This document shows positions 42,424 to 53,900 of a stretch of 64,000 bases of DNA, piece after piece; within the stretch, counting starts at the first letter, position 1, and the number at the start of each line of letters is the position of its first letter. The translations under genes were made by a program, and so were the position numbers. Under the pieces are notes generated by a model. The model had not been told where the DNA came from. It saw nothing but the letters and a program-made list of their open reading frames with translations, and did not search any database. Source of the DNA: Brevibacillus dissolubilis (lineage in GTDB: Bacteria > Bacillota > Bacilli > Brevibacillales > Brevibacillaceae); contig NZ_VCNA01000019.1 of assembly GCF_006170445.1 (NCBI RefSeq), forward strand, positions 1 through 64,000. The letters run 5' to 3'.

Positions 42424-42649
42424 GACAGGGGGAGACCTTCCAGCAGCGAGCCTCTTTTGAACCCAATCCCAGCTGCGGAAAGATCAAGAGTGGCCGTCCT
42501 CTTCGAGTAAGCTTAGGGGCAAACTCTACGTTTGAATATACTTCCTGCAATTTTTGCCCCGTCCCACTCTTGATCTTTCCGCAGCGGACAGCCACCCCTT
42601 CTTCGAAGGGGTTCAAACCAGGCGAGCAGCTGGAAGGTCTCCCCCTGTC
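42424..42649 (-). repeat. palindromic structured element, copy 3 (reversed)
   Basis: Arms 42424-42444 and 42629-42649 are a 21-bp perfect inverted repeat. Read on the minus strand the order is the same as copies 1 and 2: CGCCTGGTT; hairpin of ACCCC/GGGGT arms (594-612 of this kilobase); core CTGTCCGCTGCGGAAA; a 21-bp perfect helix (42564-42584 with 42473-42493); GGGGCAAA/TTTGCCCC; GGATT; and TTCAAAAGAGGCTC. Arms and helices differ in sequence from the other copies but still pair. From 42650 to 42919 no gene is seen. Confidence 0.75.
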
Positions 42650-42919
42650 CCGCACCAGACCACAACAAATGACATATTTCTCATCCCCCCTGCTAGAAAG
42701 AGTCGAGAAGTTTTTCCACAAAGCAAAACCGTTCTGTGATATCGTAGGACTTGACCAACCAATAACAGACCCAACTCATCTGAAAAAGGACAAGCCTGAC
42801 GCGATATTGAGCGAAAATTACCTTTTTTACGACCATTCTACACCTGTATATATTACCTAGTTATAACACCTAATAATAGGCAATGAAGCCTATTTCTCCG
42901 GTAAATTTGCTTGATGGGG

Positions 42920-42948
42920 TTGTAATCTTTGGTCACCTCCTCTATACT
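42920..42948 (+). promoter_or_regulatory. promoter of the fap/plsX/fab operon
   Basis: TTGTAA (42920-42925), 17 bp, TATACT (42943-42948), directly before a FapR operator. Confidence 0.75.
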
Positions 42949-42953
42949 ACCTT

Positions 42954-42970
42954 TTAGTACCAGGTATTAA
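42954..42970 (+). promoter_or_regulatory. FapR operator
   Basis: TTAGTACCAGGTATTAA is a 17-bp near-perfect palindrome matching the known FapR site, placed at the likely transcription start so that FapR would block initiation. Malonyl-CoA releases FapR in B. subtilis. Confidence 0.85.
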
Positions 42971-43019
42971 AAACAACCCGTAAGCATATAGATGAACCAA
43001 ACGGCTAGATGATAAGGGG

Positions 43020-43616
43020 GTGTCGACGATCGCACGTTTATCCAAAAAAGATCGCCAATCGCGGCTTACGCAAACCTTAAAGGAAAATCCTTTTGCGACA
43101 GATGAAGACCTGGCAACGATGTTCGATGTCAGTATCCAGACCATCCGGCTGGACCGGCTGGAACTTGGAATCCCCGAGCTGCGTGAGCGGATCAAGTCGG
43201 TAGCTGAACAGAGCCTTGATCCGGTCAAGTCGCTCGGAGCAGATGAAGTGATTGGTGAGATTATTGACCTGCAGCTCGACTCCCAAGCGATCTCCGTATT
43301 AGAAGTCAACGAAAATCATGTCTTTAGCCGCACGCTGATTGCCAGAGGACATTACATATTTGCACAAGCCAATTCACTTGCGGTAGCAGTGATTAATGCC
43401 GAAGTGGCTCTGACCGCCACGGCGCGCATGCGATTTATCCGGCCGGTTAAGCTAGGGGAGCGGTTGATCGCCAAAGCGGTCGTCCGATCCAATGACGGTC
43501 AAGAGTCCAAGGTCCGCGTCGAAACAAAGGTGCAAGGTGAGACTGTATTCACCGCTTCCTTCCGTGTGTACCGTATCGCACATCCAGACGAAGCAAACAC
43601 GAAGAACAGAGGGTAG
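43020..43616 (+). CDS. fapR: FapR, malonyl-CoA-responsive repressor of lipid synthesis
   Basis: 198 residues: N-terminal helix-turn-helix ([20 protein letters not shown], then [17 protein letters not shown]) and C-terminal hot-dog domain that binds malonyl-CoA ([31 protein letters not shown]). It represses its own operon through the operator at 42954-42970. The start is odd: GTG 43020 follows AAGGGG with almost no spacing, and no ATG is in frame, so a rarer start a few codons downstream is possible. Confidence 0.93.
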   Translation: MSTIARLSKKDRQSRLTQTLKENPFATDEDLATMFDVSIQTIRLDRLELGIPELRERIKSVAEQSLDPVKSLGADEVIGEIIDLQLDSQAISVLEVNENHVFSRTLIARGHYIFAQANSLAVAVINAEVALTATARMRFIRPVKLGERLIAKAVVRSNDGQESKVRVETKVQGETVFTASFRVYRIAHPDEANTKNRG

Positions 43617-43628
43617 GAGGAACTTGCA

Positions 43629-44636
43629 TTGCGTATTTCAGTAGATGCCATGGGTGGGGACCACGCCCCACAGAGTGCCGTGGAGGGAGCGCTTTTGGCC
43701 GTACAGGCGGAGCCGGCGATTACCATCGTACTTGTCGGAGACGAAGCTAAGATCCGGACGCAACTGCCAAGCCCGCTTCCAACCGGTATCGAAATCCATC
43801 ATACAACCGAAATCATTGAAGCCGACGACGAACCAGTCAAAGCGGTACGACGCAAGAAAGATTCATCATTGGTCGTCTCCGTGGCACTGGCCCGTGACGG
43901 ATCGGTGGATGCGGCCATCTCGGCTGGCAACACCGGCGCACTGATGACGGCAGGCTTGCTTGTCGCAGGGCGTATGACAGGCATCGAACGACCTGCACTG
44001 GCCGCTTTTGTCCCGAATATGAAACGCAAAATTTCCCTTTTGCTCGATGTCGGGGCCAACATGGACGCCAAACCGCAGCATCTGGTGCAATACGGCATCA
44101 TGGGCAGCCTCTACGCAGAGAAGATGCTTCAAGTAAACAATCCAGAAGTCGGTCTGCTCAACGTAGGGACCGAGGAGATGAAAGGAAACGAACTGGCGAA
44201 ATCCACTTTTCCATTGCTGCAAGCAGCCAACATCAACTTCATCGGCAACGTCGAATCACGCGATGTGATGCAAGACGGCTGTGATGTGCTGGTCTGCGAA
44301 GGCTTCTCCGGCAACATCCTGCTCAAGTCACTTGAAGGAACAGCCTCTGTCGTCTTTTCACAGTTGAAACAGACATTCATGTCCAGTCTGATCAACAAGC
44401 TGGCGGCAGCCGTTCTCAAATCAAGCCTGACCCGTTTCCGTGAACGGATGGACTATGCCGAATACGGCGGCGCACCGCTGTTAGGGCTCAAACGGCCAGT
44501 ATTTAAAGCGCATGGCTCATCTGACGCCCGCGCGATCAAGAATGCAATTTTAGCCGCAGCACGTTACGTAACGCTTGACGTGAACGGACTTATACAGCAA
44601 GAGTTGGAAAAAGACCAACAGGGAAGAGGGGAATAA
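43629..44636 (+). CDS. plsX: phosphate acyltransferase PlsX
   Basis: PlsX converts acyl-ACP to acyl-phosphate for phospholipid synthesis. 335 residues; DAMGGDHAP at the start, AGNTGALMTAG, DVGANMDAKP, CEGFSGNILLK. The start is TTG with GTAGGAGG eight nucleotides upstream, 12 nt after fapR. It links the fatty acid genes downstream to membrane lipid formation, and should be under FapR. Confidence 0.96.
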   Translation: MRISVDAMGGDHAPQSAVEGALLAVQAEPAITIVLVGDEAKIRTQLPSPLPTGIEIHHTTEIIEADDEPVKAVRRKKDSSLVVSVALARDGSVDAAISAGNTGALMTAGLLVAGRMTGIERPALAAFVPNMKRKISLLLDVGANMDAKPQHLVQYGIMGSLYAEKMLQVNNPEVGLLNVGTEEMKGNELAKSTFPLLQAANINFIGNVESRDVMQDGCDVLVCEGFSGNILLKSLEGTASVVFSQLKQTFMSSLINKLAAAVLKSSLTRFRERMDYAEYGGAPLLGLKRPVFKAHGSSDARAIKNAILAAARYVTLDVNGLIQQELEKDQQGRGE

Positions 44637-44638
44637 GT

Positions 44639-45643
44639 ATGACAGGAACGCACGCAGTCGGTATTTTGGCTACCGGTTCTTATACTCCGGAACGGGTTTT
44701 AACCAATGCAGATTTAGAAAAGATGGTAGAGACTACCGATGAATGGATTGTCAGCCGCACAGGGATTCGCGAGCGCCGCATCAGCGCGCCTGAGCAAGCT
44801 TCTTCTGATCTTGCTTACGAAGCAGCGAAAAAGGCATTGGCGAAAGCCAAGATTGCACCGGAAGATCTGGATATGATCATCGTAGCGACGGTGACGCCTG
44901 ACTATTCCTTCCCATCGACAGCATGTCTGTTGCAGAGCCGTCTTGGTGCGGCCAAAGCAGCGGCACTTGATGTATCCGCAGCCTGCACCGGCTTTTTGTA
45001 CGGAATCACCACAGCGGCTCAATTCATCGCCAACGGCATGTACCGTTATGTGCTGGTGGTCGGGGTTGAGACCCTGTCCAAAATCATCAACTACGAAGAC
45101 CGCAACACTTGTGTACTCTTCGGAGACGGTGCCGGTGCTGCTGTGATCGGACGGGTCAAAGAAGGATATGGCTTCAAAGCATTTGATCTTGGTGCAGACG
45201 GATCCGGCGGGGAATTGCTGCTCCAACCGGCAGGCGGCTCCCGCAAACCGGCTACCCAAGAGACCATCGATCAAAAACTACACTTTGTTCAAATGAGCGG
45301 AAGCGAAGTATTCAAATTCGCCGTGCGCGTGATGAACTCCGCCACTGAAAAAGTACTGGACAAAGCAGGCCTTCCAAAAGAAGAAATCGACCTGCTGGTA
45401 CCGCATCAGGCCAACTACCGCATCATCGACGCGGCTGTGAAGCGTTTTGGACTCTCTGATGACAAAGTAGTGATCAACCTCGACCGCTATGGCAACATGT
45501 CCTCTGCTTCCATCCCGGTTGCGCTGGATGAAGCATTTGAGGAAGGGCGCATCAAAGAAGGCGACAACATCATTCTGGTCGGCTTCGGCGGCGGTCTGAC
45601 ATGGGGTGCGACATTGCTGAAGTGGTCCACAGAGCAAGCCTAA
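44639..45643 (+). CDS. fabH: beta-ketoacyl-ACP synthase III FabH
   Basis: FabH condenses acetyl- or branched acyl-CoA with malonyl-ACP to start fatty acid synthesis. 334 residues with the catalytic C116 in DVSAACTGFLYG, VPHQANYRI (His) and a late Asn in NLDRYGNMSSAS. ATG follows GGGG, 2 nt after plsX. Confidence 0.97.
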   Translation: MTGTHAVGILATGSYTPERVLTNADLEKMVETTDEWIVSRTGIRERRISAPEQASSDLAYEAAKKALAKAKIAPEDLDMIIVATVTPDYSFPSTACLLQSRLGAAKAAALDVSAACTGFLYGITTAAQFIANGMYRYVLVVGVETLSKIINYEDRNTCVLFGDGAGAAVIGRVKEGYGFKAFDLGADGSGGELLLQPAGGSRKPATQETIDQKLHFVQMSGSEVFKFAVRVMNSATEKVLDKAGLPKEEIDLLVPHQANYRIIDAAVKRFGLSDDKVVINLDRYGNMSSASIPVALDEAFEEGRIKEGDNIILVGFGGGLTWGATLLKWSTEQA

Positions 45644-45682
45644 ACAACCAAATCGAACGTAGACGCTAGGAGGATTCGTTTC

Positions 45683-47361
<1,679 letters not shown>

Positions 47362-47417
47362 AAACTGGTTTTTGGACAAAGCATTTCGTATAATACCATG
47401 AGAGGGGGTGAAGCAAA

Positions 47418-47651
47418 ATGGCAGATATTTTCGACCGTGTGAAAAAGATCATCGTTGACCGTCTCGGCGTAGACGAAGATAAAATCGTACTCGAAGCTTC
47501 CTTCAAAGAGGATCTCGACGCTGATTCCCTTGACGTCGTGGAACTCGTAATGGAACTCGAAGACGAGTTCGATATGGAAATTTCCGATGAGGACGCTGAA
47601 AAAATCACAACTGTGGGTGAAGTAGTTAACTACATCTCTGCTCACAAGTAA
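47418..47651 (+). CDS. acpP: acyl carrier protein
   Basis: 77 residues, acidic, with the phosphopantetheine attachment S37 in the [12 protein letters not shown] segment. It carries the growing acyl chain for FabH, FabD, FabG, FabF and PlsX of this cluster. A GAGGGGGTG site precedes the ATG. Confidence 0.98.
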   Translation: MADIFDRVKKIIVDRLGVDEDKIVLEASFKEDLDADSLDVVELVMELEDEFDMEISDEDAEKITTVGEVVNYISAHK

Positions 47652-47805
47652 TTGATAGGAGAGGTCTCGTCTCTGGATGGGACTTCTCCCTTCATTACCT
47701 GAGTGATTGCTCAGTAAAATTGGGAATGATCTTTTCGACATGGTGCTATATTTGTATGGAGAAGGTAGGAAGCGATAACGCTGATTTTATATAGAGGTGA
47801 AAAGG

Positions 47806-49047
47806 ATGAAACGAAGAGTTGTGATTACTGGCGTAGGCGTCATATCACCTGTGGGAAATAATGCGGCAACGTTCTGGGACAGCCTGCTCGCCGGTAAGTC
47901 GGGAGTAGACCTCATCAAAAGTTTTGATGTTTCTGATTATCCGACACAGATTGCGGCCGAAGTGAAAGATTTTAATCCAGAAGAATACATGGATAAAAAA
48001 GAAGTTCGCCGTACAGATCGTTTTGTCCAGTTTGCGCTTGCTGCAGCGAAAATGGCAGTAGAAGACGCAAAACTAATGATTACACCGGAAAATGCTAACG
48101 AGATCGGAGTCTATATCGGTTCTGGTATCGGAGGTTTATCTACATGGGAAGACCAGCATACTGTATTAATGGAGAAGGGTCCTAAGCGTGTCAGCCCGTT
48201 CTTCATCCCGATGATGATCGCCAACATGGCCTCTGGTCTGGTGTCCATCGAAATGGGTGCAAAGGGTCCAACCGCAAGTACCATCACAGCATGCGCTACG
48301 AGTACAAATGCAATTGGTGACGCTTTCAGACTGATCCAGTTTGGTGATGCTGATGTGATGATCACAGGTGGTGCGGAAGCGACAATCCGTCCGATGGCAG
48401 TGGCAGGCTTCTGCTCCGCCAAAGCGACATCCACCCGCAACGATGAACCGCAAAAAGCAAGCCGTCCATTCGACCGTGACCGCGATGGTTTCGTCATGGG
48501 TGAAGGTGCAGGCGTGCTGATCCTTGAAGAATTGGAACATGCGAAAAAACGCGGAGCCAACATCATCGCGGAACTGATCGGCTACGGTATGAGTGCAGAT
48601 GCCTACCACATCACATCCCCGTCTCCGGGTGGTGAAGGTGCAAGCCGTTGTATGCAGAAAGCACTGAAAAACGCTGAAATCGATCCGAAAGAAGTAGACT
48701 ATATCAATGCACACGGTACGTCGACCGGTCAAGGCGATATCGCAGAGACGCAAGCGATCAAAGAGGTGTTTGGTGACCATGCTTACGAGCTGGCCGTCAG
48801 CTCCACGAAGTCGATGACAGGTCACTTGCTCGGAGCAACAGGTGCGATTGAGGCGGTTGCTACGGCATTCGCTCTGCGCGACCAGATCATGCCGCCGACA
48901 ATTAATCTGGAGAATCCAGACCCTGAATGCGATCTCGATTATGTACCAAACGTTGCCCGCAAAGCAGAATTGGATGTAGCGATGTCTAATACATTTGGTT
49001 TTGGCGGTCATAATGCTACACTCGTATTCAGACGCTATCAAGAGTAA
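47806..49047 (+). CDS. fabF: beta-ketoacyl-ACP synthase II FabF
   Basis: Elongating condensing enzyme. 413 residues from ATG with AGGTG six nucleotides upstream (an in-frame GTG three codons earlier overlaps the site). Catalytic C163 in [14 protein letters not shown], His residues in [11 protein letters not shown] and [14 protein letters not shown]. The 154-nt gap before it may hold a separate promoter; a CTGAG/CTCAG hairpin is present. Confidence 0.97.
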   Translation: MKRRVVITGVGVISPVGNNAATFWDSLLAGKSGVDLIKSFDVSDYPTQIAAEVKDFNPEEYMDKKEVRRTDRFVQFALAAAKMAVEDAKLMITPENANEIGVYIGSGIGGLSTWEDQHTVLMEKGPKRVSPFFIPMMIANMASGLVSIEMGAKGPTASTITACATSTNAIGDAFRLIQFGDADVMITGGAEATIRPMAVAGFCSAKATSTRNDEPQKASRPFDRDRDGFVMGEGAGVLILEELEHAKKRGANIIAELIGYGMSADAYHITSPSPGGEGASRCMQKALKNAEIDPKEVDYINAHGTSTGQGDIAETQAIKEVFGDHAYELAVSSTKSMTGHLLGATGAIEAVATAFALRDQIMPPTINLENPDPECDLDYVPNVARKAELDVAMSNTFGFGGHNATLVFRRYQE

Positions 49048-49096
49048 TTCGCACACATAAACGCAGGAAACGAAACAAGGGAAGGTGGTGAGGGTG

Positions 49097-49792
49097 ATGG
49101 GATTTAAACAGCTGCAGAATACAATTGGAGTGACTTTTCATGATGAAAGTGTGCTCAAGCAGGCATTCACCCATTCTTCCTACGTGAATGAACAACGGGG
49201 CAAACGGATTCAGGACAACGAACGGTTGGAGTTTTTGGGAGACGCGGTCTTGGAATTGACCGTCTCTCAATTCCTCTACAAGACGTTTCCGAAGATGAGT
49301 GAGGGCGAGATGACGAAGCTGCGCGCTGCCATCGTCTGCGAGCCTTCGCTCGTCAAGTTCGCTGAGCTGTTGAATTTTGGTGAGCTGGTGCTTCTCGGCA
49401 AAGGGGAAGAGCTGACCGGTGGGCGTCAACGTCCAGCATTGCTTGCTGACGTGTTCGAGGCTTTCATCGGGGCACTTTATCTTGACCAGGGGTTGGACGT
49501 GGTGTTCACGTTCATGGAGAAATACGTCTATCCACGCGTTGATAAAGGCGAGTTTACCAAAGTAACGGACTTCAAGAGCCAACTGCAGGAATATGTACAG
49601 CAGGACAATCTGGGCGAGATCATCTATCGGATCGTGCAGGAAAAAGGTCCGGCGCATAACCGCGAGTTCGTCTCTGAGGTGCTGCTCAATGGCGACAAGC
49701 TTGGTGAAGGTCTGGGCCGCTCCAAGAAGGAAGCCGAGCAACAGGCAGCTGCACGGGCGTTGATCATGCTTGGTGCCGCGAAGCAGTCATAG
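49097..49792 (+). CDS. rnc: ribonuclease III
   Basis: RNase III cuts double-stranded RNA, including rRNA precursors. 231 residues from [16 protein letters not shown] is the catalytic signature, [13 protein letters not shown] the second acidic site, and a double-stranded RNA-binding domain follows (about 157-228, [16 protein letters not shown]). AGGTGG precedes the start. It could process the hairpin elements in this window. Confidence 0.97.
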   Translation: MGFKQLQNTIGVTFHDESVLKQAFTHSSYVNEQRGKRIQDNERLEFLGDAVLELTVSQFLYKTFPKMSEGEMTKLRAAIVCEPSLVKFAELLNFGELVLLGKGEELTGGRQRPALLADVFEAFIGALYLDQGLDVVFTFMEKYVYPRVDKGEFTKVTDFKSQLQEYVQQDNLGEIIYRIVQEKGPAHNREFVSEVLLNGDKLGEGLGRSKKEAEQQAAARALIMLGAAKQS

Positions 49793-49829
49793 TGCTTTTG
49801 GTTTCAAAACGTAGGTTGATAAGAAAAGA

Positions 49830-49879
49830 GAGGCAGGTCGCACTACTTGGGAGAAAGTGGTGAGACCTGCCTCTTTTTT
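49830..49879 (+). terminator. intrinsic terminator of rnc
   Basis: GAGGCAGGTC and GACCTGCCTC arms with an inner CACTACTT/AAGTGGTG helix and six Ts. Confidence 0.92.
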
Positions 49880-49991
49880 AAATTAAAAAATTATGTCGAA
49901 ATATGTCTTACGATTATAGGTAAGAAGTAACAGGAGAAAGGCGAGTGGTGTTGAAATTAGTAATATCTTGATGAAAAAAGGTGATTACATA

Positions 49992-50720
49992 ATGAAAAAA
50001 GCACCACTACTTCTGTCCTGTATTCTGTCTGTAGCTTTCTTGAGTGGTTGTGGCAGCAGCGATACCCAACCTGCTTCTTCTACAGCAACTGTCAGTGAAG
50101 AGGAAAAGAAAAAAATTGAAGAAGAAGTAAAACAAAAGCTGGAACAAGAAGCAAAGCAAAAAGCGGAAGAGGAAGCGAAGAAGAAAGCAGAGGAAGAAGC
50201 GAAGAAACAGGCAGAAGCAGCTGCACAGGCAGCAAGCCAGCAGTTTAAAGTGGCGGATTACATGGCCTATGCGATTCCGAATATGCACGAAATCAATGGC
50301 AACGATGCCGGTGCTGCATTCCCGGACGCATCCATGCAATTCTTGAAAGCGAAAATTCACCTTTTCCCTGCTACCAAGCAAGAGATTAATGAAGCAAGAG
50401 CCTTGGTTGATAAGAATGTTGGATTTAAGCATTTGGACAAAAATATTGCGAAATACAATGGTGTGATGTTTAGAGATACCGGTCATGTCATCGAGATTGA
50501 AGAAGTGCCTGATACCGATATTGGTACGGTTTCTGTTGTTCACGTGTTGAATGACGATTTTGACAGCTATCAAATCCTGTTCCCAGGACCTCTGGAAATC
50601 TTTAAGGACGACCAAGTTGAATTTATCGGTGTTCCTGTCATGATGTCTGGTTTTGATAATGTCAGTGGCGGATTTACCAAAGTAGCGATCATTGCTGGCA
50701 GCCATATCGGCAAACAATAG
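49992..50720 (+). CDS. lipoprotein with Lys/Glu coiled coil, unknown domain
   Basis: 242 residues. Signal and lipobox LSGC predict a diacylglyceryl-cysteine near residue 20. Residues about 36-80 are an almost pure E/K/A/Q helix (repeats of KAEEEAKK type), probably a long charged spacer from the membrane. The C-terminal 160 residues form a globular domain I do not recognise. AAAGGTGAT precedes the ATG. The gene interrupts the rnc-smc order usual in Bacillus, so it is likely an insertion. Confidence 0.8.
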   Translation: MKKAPLLLSCILSVAFLSGCGSSDTQPASSTATVSEEEKKKIEEEVKQKLEQEAKQKAEEEAKKKAEEEAKKQAEAAAQAASQQFKVADYMAYAIPNMHEINGNDAGAAFPDASMQFLKAKIHLFPATKQEINEARALVDKNVGFKHLDKNIAKYNGVMFRDTGHVIEIEEVPDTDIGTVSVVHVLNDDFDSYQILFPGPLEIFKDDQVEFIGVPVMMSGFDNVSGGFTKVAIIAGSHIGKQ

Positions 50721-50738
50721 AGAGAAGTGAATGAAATG

Positions 50739-50768
50739 GCGTCCCCGATCAGGTGGGGCGTCTTTTTT
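50739..50768 (+). terminator. intrinsic terminator
   Basis: GCG(T)CCCC and GGGGCGT arms with one bulge, followed by six Ts. Confidence 0.7.
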
Positions 50769-50901
50769 GATGCACAAAAGCTATACTCCCGCCTGTCTTC
50801 CTTTTGTGTTAAAATAATATAGTTGTGAACGACGCTCCTGCACAAATCAGGGGCTTTTTATATCAGATTGGACAGCAGCTTTTTAACTAGGAGAGATCAC
50901 C

Positions 50902-53900
50902 ATGTACCTAAAACGGTTGGAAGTCATCGGATTCAAATCGTTTGCCGACCGCACGGAACTGGAATTCGTCCCAGGAGTGACGGCTGTCGTCGGGCCGAAC
51001 GGGAGCGGGAAGAGCAATGTCTCGGACGCGATCCGTTGGGTGCTCGGGGAGCAGAGCGCGAAGTCACTGCGCGGGGCGAAGATGGAAGATATTATTTTTG
51101 CCGGGAGCGATACACGTAAGCCGGTCAACTTCGCGGAAGTGTCGTTGACGCTGGACAACTCGGATCGTTCTCTGGATATGGAATATTCGGAAGTGACCGT
51201 CACCCGTCGTGTGTACCGTTCCGGCGAGAGTGAGTATTCAATTAATAAAAGGCAGTGCCGTCTCAGAGATATCATGGAGCTGTTCATGGATACCGGGGTG
51301 GGGAAAGAGGCTTACTCCATCATCGGGCAGGGGCGGATTGAAGAGATTTTGAGTACCAAATCCGAGGATCGCCGTGGGATTTTTGAGGAAGCGGCGGGAA
51401 TTGTCAAATACAAGACTCGTAAGCGTGATGCAGAGCGCAAGCTGGATGAGACGGAAGCCAATCTCGTCCGGATTCATGATATTACGACCGAGATTGATGA
51501 ACAGGTAGGCCCGCTGCAGGAGCAGGCCGAGATCGCGAAGCAGTACAAGACGCTTCACCAGCAGCTTGTCGAGCATGAAGTGGCACTCTATGTCCAGCAA
51601 ATTGAGAACACCCATACCAAGTGGGAAGAGTCCAAGGAGCGTGTGGGGGAGCTGCAGCAGGAGCTGGTCAAGCACACCTCCGAGGCTAGTTCGCATGAGG
51701 CGGAGTTGGAGCAGGCGCGTTTTCAGGTCAATCAGATTGATGCTTCGATTGAGGAGCTGCAGCAGGTTCTTTTGCATGTGACCGAAGAGGCGGAGAAGGT
51801 AGAGGGGCAGCGTAAGGTACTCAACGAGCGCAGACGCAACCTCGAAGCCAACCGCCAGCAGACGATGGAGCAGATGCACCGTCTGACGGAAAAGCAGCGC
51901 GATGTGGAGCAAGAGTTAGAAGAGCAGACGACCAGACGCAACGAGGCCAAAGCCCGACATGATGAAGCAGAGCAATCGCTCAAGGATGCCGAGCGCGAGT
52001 TTTCCGTGATGGTGCAGGCGCTCTCTGACGATGTGGATACACTGAAGAGCGATTACTTCGAGAAGCTCAATGAATCGGCTAACATGCGTAATGAGGTGCG
52101 TCACCTGCAACAGACCGTGCAGACCACACAGGCGCGTCTGGAGCGGTTGAAGCAAGACCGGGCACGACTGGAAGAGGAAGAAGAGGCCCGTCAGGACAAG
52201 CTGGATGAATACCAGGACCAGCTGGCAGAGATCGACCGTCAGATTCAGGAGAGCATCGCGAACTTCCGTGAACTGATGGAGAACGTCAAGGAACAGCAGA
52301 TCCAGGCAGACGAAGCCCGCCGCGATATCCAAAAGCAGGAACAGCAACGCGAAGCGACCCGTTCCCGCCTCGACCTGCTCAAAGAGATGCAGTCCGAGTT
52401 CGCCGGATTCCAGCAGGGGGTTAAAGAAATCCTGAAAGCCCGTGAAAAAGGCTTCAAAGGCATTCACGGTGCCGTAGCAGAGCTGGTCATCGTGCCGCAG
52501 AAGTTGGAGACAGCAGTAGAGGTCTCACTCGGCGGTGCCTTGCAGAACGTCGTCGTAGACAACGAATCAGCTGGTCGGGAAGCGATCGCTTATCTGAAAA
52601 AGCATAATCTGGGCCGGGCTACCTTCTTGCCGCTTGATGTCATCCGTCCACGTAATATCAGTGACTCAGACCGCCGGATGATTGAGCGGGAAGACGGCGT
52701 CGTCGGGGTGGCGAGTGAGCTGGTATCGTTCGATGAGCGGTACCGTTCCATCGTCGAGTCGATGCTAGGCGGGGTCATCGTGACCGAGACGCTGGAGCAG
52801 GCGAACCGTGTGGCGCGTGCGAGCAGCTATCGCTACCGTGTCGTCACGCTGGAAGGCGATATCGTCAATGCGGGCGGTTCCATGACGGGCGGTGCGATGA
52901 AGAAGAACACCACCAACCTGCTGGGACGCGGTCGTCAGGCAGAGGAGCTGGAAGCAGCACTGGTAGAGGCGGACAAGCGGATTGCGGAGCAGAAGGAGCA
53001 GGTTCGTACGCTTTTTGCCGGGATCAAGGAGATGGAGCTGACCCAGGAGCAGCTGCGCTCCAAAGGGGAAACCCTGCGTGTCAAGGAGCAGGAGATCAAG
53101 GGTCTCTTGCAACAGACCGAGGCAGAGGGCAAAAGTCTTGCCGAACGCCTCTTTTTGCTGGGGCAGGATATCGAAGCGTACCAGCGTGAAGTCAATGAGG
53201 CGAACGAGAAGCAGGCCAAGCTGGACAGCAGTCTCAAGCGGCTTGCCGAAGAAGAACAGCATCTGTCCGAGGCGATCACCTATGCGGAGAATAAGCGTCA
53301 GGAACAGCTGTTAAATAAAGAAGAGATGAATGAAAAGATCACGTCGCTCAAGGTCTTGGCCGCACAGGTGAAGCAGGAGCACACGTCCCGCATGGAGCAA
53401 GCGGAGCGTCTGGAAGAGCAACGCCGCCAGATCATCCGCGAGTGGGAGGAAGCCCGCGATATTCTCGCATCGCTGGAGGGGCTGGATGGAACCAATGACA
53501 CCTCATCCCAATCACTCGATGCCAAAATCCAAGAGCTGCGCCAAGATAAAGACCGCGTCGCCGGCCTAATCCAAGAGCGCCGCAGTGACCGTGCGACACT
53601 CGTCTCCAAGCTGGAGCATGTGGAGATCGAGACCAAAGAGATCCGCAAGAACGTCAAGAGCGTCGAGGACAAGCTGCATCAGGAAGAGGTTAAGGTCAAC
53701 CGTTATGAAGTGGAGCTTGACCACCTGCTGAACAAGCTGTCCGAGGAATATGAGATGAGCTTCGACCTGGCCAAGCAGAAGTACCCGCCAATAGGAGATA
53801 TGGTCAGCGAGCAGCAGCTCGTCACCCGCCTCAAGCGCGAAATCACGGCACTCGGTACGGTCAACCTCGGAGCGATTGAAGAGTTTGAGCGTCTCAATGA

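Noticed and set aside
42090-42860. 256-codon open frame in the rpmF-fapR intergenic region
   Set aside because: It runs through two long palindromes, starts inside an outer arm, has no ribosome site, and its translation is low-quality. The sequence is explained by the repeat elements.
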